Below, one piece after another: positions 9,901-17,760 of a DNA stretch of 64,000 nucleotides. The DNA comes from Flavonifractor sp. An92 (GTDB taxonomy: Bacteria > Bacillota > Clostridia > Oscillospirales > Oscillospiraceae). The stretch lies in assembly GCF_002159175.1 (NCBI RefSeq), contig NZ_NFGZ01000002.1, positions 62,001 through 126,000 of the forward strand. Reading direction: 5' to 3'. Numbering within the stretch: the first letter of the stretch is position 1; every line of letters starts with the position of its first letter. Under the pieces are notes generated by a model. The model ran no database searches and was not told the DNA's origin. It saw only the letters and a list, made by a program, of their open reading frames with translations. A program made the position numbers and the translations under genes.

Positions 9901-11229
9901 AGCGGGTCTACTTGGTACTACACCAATGAGAACGGCTATCTGGTTCTGAGCGGTCGGATCTACGACGCAGCTACTGCTGAGATGCAGGCCGACGGCCTCA
10001 ACTCTACCGTGAACCAGCGTATCTTTGGCAAGACGACCAGCCAGCAGGACAATATCGTGGTGGTCCAGATAGGAGACGCTTACTACCGCGCCACCATTCA
10101 GGAGGACGGTACCTTCACCGTCCGCATCCCCGACAGCGGTACTCCCGTGGAGAGCGCCACGGTGTACTACGGCGACCACTTCCTGCCAGTGGGCAGTGAG
10201 GCCTATGCGAATGGCCAGCGCTACGGCTGGAGCGAGGAGCAGGCCAGCAAGGACTTTGATCCTCAGCGCCTGAGCTATGAGCAGTGGGGCCCCCAGGATG
10301 CCGGCGACAAGGTGCCCTGGATGTTCCTGTATGCCTATCGCGCCGCCAATATGGACTCTATGCAGGTGACCATCTCGAACAAGAGCACCACTTCCGGCGG
10401 CGGGAGCAGCTCTGTGACCCGCTATACCATCCAGGCCCAGGCCAGCGAGGGCGGCACCATCTCTCCCAACGGCTCGGTTCGTGTGGAGCGTGGCGATGAC
10501 CAGACCTTCACCATGAAGGCGGAAGAGGGCTATGTCCTGTCCGACGTCCTGGTGGACGGGAAGAGCGTGGGCGCCGAGGAGCGCTACACCTTTGAGAACG
10601 TGCGCGCCAATCACACCATTGAGGCGGTCTTTGAGACGGACATCGGGGAAGGCGACACGCCGCTGGCCAGCAATGTGTTCCAGGATCTGAACAAGGATGC
10701 CTGGTATGTCGATGCTGTGAACTATGTGTACGCCAATGGACTGATGAACGGCACCAGCGAGACCACCTTTGCCCCCAACACCAATCTGACCCGCGCCATG
10801 CTGGTTCAGATCCTGTACAACCTGGAGGAGAATCCGGCCGCTGGTACGGCTTCCTTCCACGATGTGGCCTCCGATGCCTGGTATGCCGACGCGGTGGCCT
10901 GGGGCACCCAGGCTCAGATCATCAGCGGTGTGGGCGGCGACCTCTTTGCCCCCAACGCGGATATCACCCGGGAGCAGGTGGCAGTGATCCTATACCGCTA
11001 TGCCCAGTACAAAGGCTATGATGTGACCGGCGGCGCGGACCTTTCCGCCTACGTCGATGCCGACAGCATCAGCACTTGGGCCCTGTCTGCCATGCAGTGG
11101 GCCAATCAGAAGAGCTTCGTCACCGGTACCAGCGCCACCACCCTGGCTCCTCAGGGTGCGGCGAGCCGGGCACAGGCGGCTTCCATGCTTATGCGCTTCT
11201 ATGAGAGCGTGGCCGTGGAGACTGAGTAA
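6910..11229 (+). CDS. Large S-layer-anchored subtilisin-like (S8) protease
   Basis: A 1439-residue secreted protein. Order of parts: signal peptide (about 1-26, ending ASAN), an inhibitor-like propeptide, a subtilase domain with triad Asp227 (VIDSGID), His283 (HGHGTHVSG) and Ser654 (GTSMATPH), interrupted by a PA-like insertion, then Fn3-like beta regions, a bacterial repeat module (about 1175-1225), and three SLH repeats at the C-terminus that bind secondary cell wall polymer. It resembles C5a-peptidase or lactocepin-type proteases that cut proteins at the cell surface. The start at 6910 follows AAGGAGTGAAAGA and begins the signal peptide. Its position after opp suggests it feeds peptides to the importer. 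Confidence 0.92.
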   Translation: MSGKGKQILSGVLALSLAVGLAVPASANTVASETDKTSENAVHPSGLVGFDGEYALSGDGSPVSIIVELEHQPAALVRALQEMSGMGTLGASQGNLEAQAEQDREEFLDALSAMPAAQSASGSEVEITYTYTNAINGYALTVPDTLVPELAKLECVYAIYPNEEIQLDLDEELNETYTIGVDLGSSAGDGETSAEPIGMLASRNYYETEALNEAGYTGAGVTVGVIDSGIDYEHPDLAAAFSDKMPGTGETAPDDLLLNGKFYGRNYIKNGREANDPMDDHGHGTHVSGTITGRGEDAISTRGIAPEVTLVGYKVITASDSVSSNNLIKAMEDACKDGCDILNMSLGWSNQNGPIHVTTLALNNLALQYPDTLFVVCAGNNGSASYTLWSPSTSPLAFCVANAEIPFLRYHYVIHRTEDVESVYDTQIRLVRNDWSSTAEFDDAKGVYLLQSGVDEDPDCYFAPSETGTYQMLLLPVTEPTEDGSNWDNLATGTQEELDAFAEANPDWDWTNTMVVLKRGQNFDDTVKRLRALGGGTVVVINTEGRDDADISYYQSPFENYLPVFTVGYEDGLELIEALEPGQACEVNIPAIEEPTSEPHIYTGSSRGPVESTYDVRPDIAASGTNVLSTVPRTYFDPDLETHEHSYASMTGTSMATPHIVAFAALLKQEHPEWNALQLKAHLANTANPDELDTEDRYLSVYDQGSGMVRPADALANSDFYATASNLNAYYRTDTNGIANDGAVEGTTISFGVVSNYAETSKLVPVTVYNDGADAAEFSVEIRTTQALNGVSVTAASDSVTVEGGSQVSFDVTAAVSAEAETGFCEGYVVLTEASSDITLVLPFAIYVNNQPADEGGAFNEDFTFTQVAVLSNGEHSQIKDIPNYSSFDSLLHYQFANSYDMLNLLIGDAEGNPIGLAYPETITDTSVGDNWYWYGTFTGSYYPYDESGHPSQTAQPLPEGQYQLLFQAKKLDGKEDVHAVPFVVDNTLPELTLSDSSGSTWYYTNENGYLVLSGRIYDAATAEMQADGLNSTVNQRIFGKTTSQQDNIVVVQIGDAYYRATIQEDGTFTVRIPDSGTPVESATVYYGDHFLPVGSEAYANGQRYGWSEEQASKDFDPQRLSYEQWGPQDAGDKVPWMFLYAYRAANMDSMQVTISNKSTTSGGGSSSVTRYTIQAQASEGGTISPNGSVRVERGDDQTFTMKAEEGYVLSDVLVDGKSVGAEERYTFENVRANHTIEAVFETDIGEGDTPLASNVFQDLNKDAWYVDAVNYVYANGLMNGTSETTFAPNTNLTRAMLVQILYNLEENPAAGTASFHDVASDAWYADAVAWGTQAQIISGVGGDLFAPNADITREQVAVILYRYAQYKGYDVTGGADLSAYVDADSISTWALSAMQWANQKSFVTGTSATTLAPQGAASRAQAASMLMRFYESVAVETE

Positions 11230-11297
11230 ACAAAACATGTGAGTTCAGGGCGGTTCCCGCCAGATACGGCGGAGAGCAGACTGGAGTCAGACGAAGA

Positions 11298-11338
11298 ACG
11301 AGCGGCACAGCCAAAGGCTGTGCCGCTCGTTTGGTTTT
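11298..11338 (+). terminator. Rho-independent terminator after the S8 protease
   Basis: A 15-base perfect stem (11298-11312 with 11316-11330, loop AAA) is followed by TTGGTTTT. It ends the opp/protease transcript and faces the converging 3' end of the selenoprotein cluster. Confidence 0.9.
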
Positions 11339-11392
11339 AGATGCAGTTGGTGGTATTGAACACGGTAAGGTTTACGGTGCGGACGGGGATTT

Positions 11393-11665
11393 TTATGTGT
11401 GGGGGAGGGGCGTCAGCGACCGGCTGCCAGGCCCGTAGGCCATGCGGTAGAACCGGCAGTCGCCGCGGCAGCTTTCCAGTGCCGCCCGGGCCTGGGGGTA
11501 CTCCTCCGGCGGGAGGCGCACCGAAAGTCCGCAGCTGACCGAGATCTCCCGGGGCGTGGGCATGATGTGGGCGGTAAGACCGGCCCCCTCCAGGGTCCGG
11601 CGGGCCTGAACAGCCCCCAACGCGCCGTCAAAGGCGATGAGACAGTAGATATGTTCCTCTTCCAT
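11393..11665 (-). CDS. DUF3343 protein, putative Se/S carrier-like
   Basis: A 90-residue protein resembling the DUF3343 family, which Pfam describes as putative Se/S carrier-like. The family features seen are the opening YCLIAFDGALGAVQA, the helix that follows, the segment REISVSCGLSVRLP with a central Cys, and a ferredoxin-like length. It is the last gene of the minus-strand cluster, 27 bases after the stop of a substrate-binding lipoprotein, with GGGAGG eight bases before its start. A protein handling selenium or persulfide would fit a cluster that contains several predicted selenoproteins. The biochemical role of the family is not established. Confidence 0.75.
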   Translation of the reverse strand: MEEEHIYCLIAFDGALGAVQARRTLEGAGLTAHIMPTPREISVSCGLSVRLPPEEYPQARAALESCRGDCRFYRMAYGPGSRSLTPLPHT

Positions 11666-11692
11666 GCCGCGCCGCCTCCCGCTGCGGCTCCA

Positions 11693-13012
11693 TCAGCTCG
11701 CCTGGTGATAGGGCGCCACATAGACGCCGTCGCCGGTGTAGGGCTCGATGGGGCTCTCGGTGGTGTTGCCACCCTCCATCCACTTGTCCACGGTCTTGCC
11801 CACCGTGCTCTCGTGGTCGATGCCGTCGATCTCCTCGGCCATGTACAGCCAGTCGGCGTAGCTCATGCCGATGGGCTGGACCTCGTCGATCTTCTCCTCC
11901 GCAATGAAGGTATCAAAGTCCTCGATGCCGCACTTGTCCAGCCAGCTCAGGTCCATGAAGCCATCCACGTCGGTGACCAGAACGCGCTCCTCCTCGGGCA
12001 CGCCCAGCTGATCGTACCAGGTCTCGTAGTTCTCCATGTTGCTCTCGTCGATGGTCCAGCACAGAGTGCGGCCCTCGGCGTTGGTCTTGAGGTACATGGT
12101 GCGCAGGCCCACGTCCTTGGAGGTGCCGAAGGTCTCGGCGAACATCTCACCGGCGCTGTAGGGGTGCTGGTACATGTACTTGATGGCCAGGCAGTGGGCC
12201 AGCACCAGACGGGTGGTCAGCTCGGGGTGGGCCTCGGCGAAGTCGGCGTTGATATAGTAGCCGCAGTGGATACCCCAGCCGGTGGACTTGTCCTCCTTCA
12301 CGTCGGCGTGCCAGGCGGTGGCCAGGATCTTGCCGAAGCCCTCCTGCTCGGCGATGGAGGCGTAGGGGTCACAGCAGGTGAAGATGTCCAGCTGGCCGGC
12401 CCGCAGGGCCATCATGGCGTCCTCGTCGCCCATGCTGGAGCCCTGGTAGTAGGTTCCGATGTCGGAGGGGATGCCCAGCTTGTCACAGATCTCCAGCCAG
12501 AAGGTGCTGTACTGGGAGTCGGGGCCCATGTCCAGGGTCTTGCCCACCACGTCGTCCAGGGACTCCACGTCGGGGCTGACCACCAGGTACATGGCACCGC
12601 CCAGGTGGGAGCCGGCGGGCATGATGACCTGGGCGCCCTTGTTGTAGTTGTTGATGAGACCGCTGAAACCGGCATAGCCCACCACCATGTCACCGGAGGC
12701 CATGGCAGAGGCCACCTGGCTGGTCTTGGTGATGTTGACGTTCAGGCCCAGGGCCTCATAGAGGCCGGTGTCCTGGCCGATGATGGCCGCCACCATATGG
12801 TCACAGTTGTTGTAGCCCATTTCGATGACGTAGTCCTTGTCGGCCTCGGGGATTTCGGGCAGGTTGTCCACATAGGGGGCGATGGCCTCCTGGGGGTCGT
12901 ATTTGACCTCCGCAGTCTGTTCGGTCTCCTGGCCGCTGTCGTGACAACCGGCCAGAGCGCCGGCCAGCATGGCGCCGGCCAACAGAAGAGACAGTGTTTT
13001 CGTGTACTTCAT
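11693..13012 (-). CDS. ABC substrate-binding lipoprotein with Cys-Cys pair (NMT1/SsuA-like), paralogue of the next gene
   Basis: A 439-residue lipoprotein: lipobox LAGC with Cys23, then an SsuA/NMT1-type solute-binding fold. Conserved features shared with its neighbour include Cys70 in CDHMV, DPYAS, LKTNAEGRTL and a shared ending region (PIGMSYADWLY, IDGIDHES). Cys213-Cys214 in TCCDPYAS occupies the place where the neighbour has an in-frame UGA followed by DPYAS. It would bind a ligand outside the cell for the two ABC permeases upstream in the cluster. A start at 13012 is set by the signal peptide and AAGGAAGG; a longer frame to 13360 runs through the neighbour's 3' end and is spurious. Likely a second SaoB-type protein; the name is from memory. 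Confidence 0.82.
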   Translation of the reverse strand: MKYTKTLSLLLAGAMLAGALAGCHDSGQETEQTAEVKYDPQEAIAPYVDNLPEIPEADKDYVIEMGYNNCDHMVAAIIGQDTGLYEALGLNVNITKTSQVASAMASGDMVVGYAGFSGLINNYNKGAQVIMPAGSHLGGAMYLVVSPDVESLDDVVGKTLDMGPDSQYSTFWLEICDKLGIPSDIGTYYQGSSMGDEDAMMALRAGQLDIFTCCDPYASIAEQEGFGKILATAWHADVKEDKSTGWGIHCGYYINADFAEAHPELTTRLVLAHCLAIKYMYQHPYSAGEMFAETFGTSKDVGLRTMYLKTNAEGRTLCWTIDESNMENYETWYDQLGVPEEERVLVTDVDGFMDLSWLDKCGIEDFDTFIAEEKIDEVQPIGMSYADWLYMAEEIDGIDHESTVGKTVDKWMEGGNTTESPIEPYTGDGVYVAPYHQAS

Positions 13013-13058
13013 GGCGGATCCTTCCTTTCTCCAGTTACAGATGCTGCCTTTAGGTGGC

Positions 13059-14339
13059 TTATCCTTCGCTGTCGCTGTGGAGGGGGATCTCGGTGATGAC
13101 CTCGCCGTCCATCCACTTCTCCACGTTCTTGCCCACTTCGCTGCTGTGATCGATGCCGTCGATCTCCTCCGCCTCATACAGCCAGTCGCTGTACGACATG
13201 CCCACGGGGAAGTTCGCGTTGATGCCGGCCTCCTCCAGGAAGGTGTCGAAGCTCTCGATGCCGCAGCTCTCCAGGAAGGACAGATCAAAGATGCTGTCGC
13301 TGCCGGAGGCGACAATGGAACGGTTTTCCTCGCTGATGCCCCAGTACTCCTGGTAGGCACAGAGGTTGTCGATGTTTTCGCCGCTGATCTCCCAGTTTAG
13401 GGTGCGGCCCTCGGCGTTGGTTTTCAGGTACATGGTGCGCAGGCCGGCCGCCTCGCTGGTGCCGAACTCCTTGGCGAACATCATGGCCGCGCTGTACGGG
13501 TGCTCATACATGTACTTGGTGGACAGAGCGCTGGCCAGCACCAGGCGGGCGGTCAGCTCCGGGTGTTCGTCCACAAAATTCTGGTTGTAAACTTCGGTGC
13601 AGCACACGCCCCAGCCGATGCCCAGCTCATTGGACAGGGAGCCCCAGGCGGTGTTGATGATCTTGCCGTAGCCCTCTTCCTCCGCACGGGAGGCATAAGG
13701 GTCTCACACAAAGCAGCCGTCAATCTGATCCGCCTTCAGGGCGGTGACGGCGTCGCTGTTGCTCATGCTGACTCCCTCATAGGAGCGGTAGTCCGGGTCC
13801 ATGCCCAGCTCACTGCTGAAGCGCAGCCACTCGGTGCTCTCCATGGAGGTCTCGGTGACGGTGAGGGACTTGATCTGGTCCAGGGAGGTGATCTCATCCC
13901 GGACCAGGAAGTACCGCGCGCCGCCCAGGTGGGAGCCCACCAGTCCGATGAGGGGAGCTCCGGCGTTGAAGTTGTTGATGGCGCTCTGGAAGCTGACGTA
14001 GGCGCAGTCCATATCCCCGGCGATGAGGGCGTTCATGGCCTGGCCGCTCTTGGTCACGTTGACGTTGAGCCCCAGGGCCTCGTAGATACCGCTCTCCTGG
14101 CCGATGATGGCGCCCACCATATGGTCGCAGTCAAAGAAGCCCATCTCGATGACAAAATCTTTATCCGCCTCGGGGATCTCGGGCAGATTCTCCAGGTAGG
14201 GCGCCACGGCTTCGTTGGCGTCAAATTCCACATAGCTGACGTTCAGCTGCGCGTCCTGCTCACTGTCGTGGCAGGCGCTGAGCAGCCCCAGCGTCAGTGC
14301 GCCCGCCACAGCCAGCGCGGTGAGGTTGTGTAGGTTCAT
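13059..14339 (-). CDS. saoB: ABC substrate-binding selenoprotein lipoprotein (in-frame UGA read as Sec212), SaoB-like
   Basis: Reading UGA at 13704-13706 as selenocysteine gives one 426-residue lipoprotein; without it the gene splits into two open frames with no frameshift between them. Lipobox LLSAC (Cys23) and Cys71 (CDHMV) match the downstream paralogue. Sec212 falls in GCFV-U-DPYAS, aligned with the second Cys of TCCDPYAS in that paralogue. Similarity continues uninterrupted on both sides of the UGA. Ten bases after it a hairpin with arms CCTCC/GGAGG and loop CGUGC could act as a bacterial SECIS. AGGAG precedes the start at 14339 by six bases. It probably feeds a metal- or organometal-related ligand to the permeases; this is inference. 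Confidence 0.82.
13679..13693 (-). promoter_or_regulatory. Candidate bSECIS hairpin of the substrate-binding selenoprotein
   Basis: On the coding strand the hairpin CCTCC-CGUGC-GGAGG starts ten bases after the UGA, placing a loop G about 17 bases downstream. Known bacterial SECIS elements have a small stem with a G near the start of the loop roughly 16-37 bases after the UGA. The fit is by eye only. Confidence 0.5.
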
Positions 14340-14418
14340 GTATTGCTCCTGTTCCCTTCTCGTGTCTTCTCTTGCGGCTGCCGCCGCGGGCTTTCGGCCT
14401 TCCAAGCGAAAGCCCCTC

Positions 14419-14449
14419 CTGCTCCCGGACCGGGAGCTGTCCATTGCGG
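14419..14449 (-). repeat. 31-base hairpin repeat, copy 1 (downstream of permease gene 1)
   Basis: This 31-base segment differs by one base from 15448-15478. Its core is the inverted repeat GCTCCCG-N3-CGGGAGC. Both copies lie just downstream of a UGA-containing permease gene, in the spacer before the next gene. They may be transcript-processing hairpins or a trace of tandem duplication of the permease unit. Confidence 0.75.
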
Positions 14450-14480
14450 CCTGAACGGGACCGCCGTCCCGCCCCTGGAA

Positions 14481-15314
14481 TTACCGCTTCCAGCGAAGCA
14501 GTATACCCTCCAGCACCAGTACGACGCGATCCATCAGGAAGCCCACGATGCCGGCCATGATCATATAGGCCATGATGGCGGTGGTGTCCAGCTGGACCTG
14601 TGCGTCGTGGATCAGAAATCCAAAACCGGTGGTGGTCGCAATGAACTCGGCTCAGACGACCGCGCCCCAAGCGCTGCCGATGGAGACCCGCAGGCCGGTG
14701 ATGAGACCGGCCATGCTGGAGGGGAACACCACGTCGGTGATGGTCCCCAGGGTCTTGGCGCCCATGCTGCGCACGGCGTTATAGTAGTCGGGGCTGATGT
14801 CCTGCACCGCCACCACGGTGGAGAGCAGGACGTTGAAGGTCGCCTGGAATGCGATGATAAAGATGGTGGGGCCGTCGCCCAGGCCGAACCACACCACGGC
14901 CAGAGGCACCCAGCACATGGTGGGGATCTGGCGCAGGGAGTTGATGAAGGGGGCGATGGTGTACATCACGGCCTTGGAAAAGCCCATGGCCACCCCCAGA
15001 GGGAAGCCGATGACGGCGCCCCAGAACACGCCCACGGTCACCCGGCGCATGGTGATGTACAGGCTGCGCCAGACGTGCATGTCGGTGAGCGAGTAGCCGA
15101 TCTGCCCCAGGATGTCCTCGATCATGGGGAAGCGGAAGGAGTCGTCCACCGCGTGGGCCGCCACAAACCAGATGGCGATGAGGCAGGCCAGCGAGAGGAC
15201 CAGACTGCCGTAGTAGCTCACCCAGCTCCGGATGGCCGCGCCCATCCGCTTCCCGCCGGAAGGGGCGATAGCCGGGGTTCCGCCTTCGGAGCGGGGTGTT
15301 TTGTTACGCTTCAT
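14481..15314 (-). CDS. saoP: ABC transporter permease selenoprotein 1 (in-frame UGA read as Sec221), SaoP-like
   Basis: Reading UGA at 14652-14654 as Sec gives a 277-residue permease of the SsuC/TauC class. The coupling loop is AVRSMGAKTLGTITDVVFPSSMAG-type, ending a normal distance before the UGA. Sec221 lies in WGAVV-U-AEFIATTTGFGFLI, where ordinary SsuC/TauC proteins have VVAAEMI-like residues. The 56 residues after the UGA contain the expected last membrane helix and charged end (LLRWKR), so a true stop would remove needed structure. The next permease gene carries UGA at exactly the same place, 57 codons before its end. The start ATG at 15314 is the best available but its ribosome site (AAGGAAGTGAG) is somewhat distant. 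Confidence 0.82.
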
Positions 15315-15447
15315 GCTCTCAGAGCTCACTTCCTTCTTCGCCGCGTCCGCCGCGGCAGGGTAGCCCGGCCGGGCCGCCGGCCAGCCGGGACATACAGGAT
15401 GCCTCCTGTCTTCGCCCAGACCCCCGGGCGGGGGTGGGGCGGAAAGC

Positions 15448-15478
15448 CTGCTCCCGAACCGGGAGCTGTCCATTGCGG
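15448..15478 (-). repeat. 31-base hairpin repeat, copy 2 (downstream of permease gene 2)
   Basis: The partner of the copy at 14419-14449, with one difference in the hairpin loop. The 193-base spacer 15315-15507 that contains it is GC-rich and holds no credible gene. The final 23 bases of both permease genes (14481-14503 and 15508-15530) are also identical. Confidence 0.75.
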
Positions 15479-15507
15479 GAGCTGCGGACCAAAGTGTCCG
15501 CGGACGG

Positions 15508-16347
15508 TTACCGCTTCCAGCGAAGCAGTACGGTCTCCAGCAGCAGGACGATGCGGTCCTGCGCGAAGCCCAGCACGCCCACCAAGATCATGTAGGCCAT
15601 GACCGTGTCGGTCCAGAGCTGACTCTGGGCGTAGCTGAGGATGAAACCGAAGCCGTCACTCGTCGCAATGAACTCCGCTCACATCACCGTCATCCATGCG
15701 CCGCTCAGGGCCATGCGCATACCGGTGATGAGACCGGACATACACCCCGGGAACACCACATCCACCAGCACATCCTTGTTGGTGGCGCCCATGCTGCGCA
15801 CGGCGTTGTAGAAGTCGGGGCTGATCTCCTGCACGCCGGAGATGACGTTCAGGATGACCACAAAGACCGCGTTGAACGCGATGATGAAGATGGTAGGGCC
15901 GTCGCCCAGGCCGAACCAGATGATGGCCATGGGCACCCAGGCGGTGATGGGGATCTGCCGCAGGGCGTTGATGTAGGGGGCCAGAAGGCGCATCAGGAAG
16001 GGGGAGAACCCCATGGCCATCCCGATGGGGAAGCCGATGACCACCGCGATGCCCACGCCCTTGAGGACCCGGACGAAGGTGATGAGGAAGTTGGTCCAGA
16101 AGTAGGGGTCCACCAGCGCCTCAAAGAGCCGGGCCAGCACGTCCTCGATGTAGGGGAAGGTGGCCACGTAGTTGACCTTGTGGGCGGCAAAATACCAGAT
16201 GAGCAGCAGCACCGCCAGGCAGCCGGCGAAGGCGAAGTAATAGACCACCGAACCGAAGAGGTTGCGGAAGTTGCGCCGGTCGCCCAGCCGCACCGAGGTT
16301 TGCATGCGCTGTAAATCTCTTTGACCTTGATCCATAATGCTTTGCAA
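15508..16347 (-). CDS. saoP: ABC transporter permease selenoprotein 2 (in-frame UGA read as Sec223), SaoP-like
   Basis: A 279-residue SsuC/TauC-type permease if UGA at 15679-15681 is Sec. The coupling loop AVRSMGATNKDVLVDVVFPG is followed by GAWMTVM-U-AEFIATSDGFGF. The UGA is in the same position as in the adjacent paralogue, and homology continues after it through the last membrane helix to LLRWKR. Two non-identical permeases suggest a heterodimeric channel. The start is uncertain: TTG at 16347 has GAGG just upstream, while ATG at 16335 lacks a site; the protein would then be 275 residues and the Sec at 219. It is 30 bases from the preceding gene. Confidence 0.82.
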
Positions 16348-16377
16348 TCGCCTCGTTTCCGATGGAGATAGGGGCTG

Positions 16378-16710
16378 TTACAGGGTGATCACCTGGTCGA
16401 TGTTGGCCCCGGCCAGCGCGGTGTACACGTTGGGGAAGCAGCCGATGCCGGCGGGCGCCACCAGCTTGTCCTCGATCTCCCGCTGGATGCAGCAGCGGTC
16501 GCAGGCCATGAGCAGCATGCCGGTCTTTTCGGACAGGGCGGCCAGACGCTTGGCGATGTCGTTGCCCTCCACCAGCATGTAGCAGTTGTCAAAGAAGAAC
16601 ATCATGCCGGCCACCTCAGCCACATGGGTCCCCTGCTCCAGCTGGGGGATGATCATGTTCTCCAGGATCTCCCGGGCGTGTTCGGATTCAAACAGATACG
16701 CGACTTTCAT
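16378..16710 (-). CDS. saoD: DsrE-related small cysteine-rich protein, SaoD-like
   Basis: A 110-residue protein with a DsrE/DsrF-like pattern (MFFFDNCYMLVEGNDIAKRL) and five cysteines: Cys43, Cys70, Cys73, Cys74 and Cys91. The group CDRCC at 70-74 is striking and would suit transfer of sulfur or capture of a soft metal. DsrE proteins carry persulfides in sulfur trafficking. It lies between the ATPase and permease genes of the cluster. The start at 16710 follows GGAGGG by seven bases; an upstream ATG at 16731 has no such site. The name follows what I recall of the SAO families. Confidence 0.78.
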   Translation of the reverse strand: MKVAYLFESEHAREILENMIIPQLEQGTHVAEVAGMMFFFDNCYMLVEGNDIAKRLAALSEKTGMLLMACDRCCIQREIEDKLVAPAGIGCFPNVYTALAGANIDQVITL

Positions 16711-16770
16711 TTTCGTTCCCTCCATAGTCACTGGGTTTTGGGTTCTCTATCAGGTCACGGCCGGACGGGC

Positions 16771-17712
16771 TTACAGCTTGTCGTCCAGGTCGTGGCACTG
16801 CCGGGTCTTGCGCAGAAAGTTCCTGCGCTCTTTTTTGGGCGCCGACGTCTCCTTCTCGGTGCCCAGGATGCTGCGCCCCTCGGTGAGGTCGGCGCCGGTC
16901 TCCACATTCTCGATGAACTTCATGAGGTCCTTGTCCTCATCGTTAAAGACCTCGCCGTTGAGGGCGTTCTTCAATACCTCGGTGAGCTGGTCCATGTACT
17001 CGTGGTACCGCTCGGAGGTGCGGTCCCGGGGGCGGGGCAGGTCGATCTTCACGTCCGCCATGATGCGGCCGTGGTCCCGGGACATGACCACCACCCGGTC
17101 GCTGAAATAGATGGCCTCGTCCACGTCGTGGGTGACCATCATGGTGGTCACCTTCCGCTGCTGGAGCATGGCCTCCATCTGGATCTGGAGGAGCTTGCGC
17201 ATCTGGAAGTCCACGGCGCCCAGAGGCTCGTCCATCAGCAGGATCTCCGGGTCGCAGGCCAGGCCGCGCAGGATGGCCACGCGCTGCTTCATGCCGCCGG
17301 AGAGCTCGTAGATGTAGCTGTTGGCGCTGCCCTCCATCTGGGCGATGGCCAGCAGCTCCTTGAGCCGCCGCTCCCGCTCGGCCTTGGGGACGCCCTGCTT
17401 CTTCATGGGGTACATGATGTTGTCCCCCACCTTCAGCCAGGGGAGCAGCGCGTAGTTCTGGAACACGAAGGCCCGGTCGGGGCCCGGCTTGGTCACGGGC
17501 TTGCCGTTGACCAGCACCTGGCCAGAGTCCGCCTTCTGGAAGCCGGCGATGATGGTCAGCGTGGTGGTCTTGCCGCAGCCGGAGGGGCCTACCAGGCTGA
17601 CAAACTCCCCGTCGTGGACCTCAAAGGAGATATCCTTCAGGACCAGCTTCTTCTCTTTCTTGTTTCCCTTGGCGGAAAAGGTTTTGGTGATGCCCTGCAC
17701 AGAGATCGACAT
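16771..17712 (-). CDS. saoA: ABC transporter ATP-binding protein of the SAO-like cluster (SsuB/TauB class)
   Basis: A 313-residue ATPase of the nitrate/sulfonate/taurine class with Walker A GPSGCGKT (42-49), FVFQNYALLPWL Q-loop region, signature ELSGGMKQR (136-144) and Walker B ILLMDEPLGAVD. About 50 residues beyond the usual SsuB core form a charged tail. It is the only ATPase in the cluster and so should drive the two Sec-containing permeases, making a complete importer with the substrate-binding lipoproteins. No unusual cysteines are seen in its active motifs. It is 60 bases upstream of the DsrE-like gene. Confidence 0.85.
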   Translation of the reverse strand: MSISVQGITKTFSAKGNKKEKKLVLKDISFEVHDGEFVSLVGPSGCGKTTTLTIIAGFQKADSGQVLVNGKPVTKPGPDRAFVFQNYALLPWLKVGDNIMYPMKKQGVPKAERERRLKELLAIAQMEGSANSYIYELSGGMKQRVAILRGLACDPEILLMDEPLGAVDFQMRKLLQIQMEAMLQQRKVTTMMVTHDVDEAIYFSDRVVVMSRDHGRIMADVKIDLPRPRDRTSERYHEYMDQLTEVLKNALNGEVFNDEDKDLMKFIENVETGADLTEGRSILGTEKETSAPKKERRNFLRKTRQCHDLDDKL

Positions 17713-17760
17713 AGTTTTCCATTCCTCGTTTCGTTTCTCGTGGTGTCCAAAGGGGCCGGT

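Noticed and set aside
6856-10860. A 1334-codon minus-strand open frame opposite the S8 protease
   Set aside because: It is a GC-rich shadow: no ribosome site, low-complexity Gly/Val/His/Leu composition and no family features, while the plus strand encodes a complete domain-ordered protease.
11399-13096. A 565-codon plus-strand frame through the DUF3343 and binding-protein region
   Set aside because: Composition is typical of antisense frames and the minus strand carries lipoprotein signals and conserved motifs.
13059-16347. The UGA-split genes as pseudogenes decayed by nonsense mutation
   Set aside because: Four separate genes in one cluster share only UGA, never UAA or UAG, all frames stay intact on both sides, two paralogues have it at the same column, and one falls in a redox motif. 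Random decay would not give this pattern.
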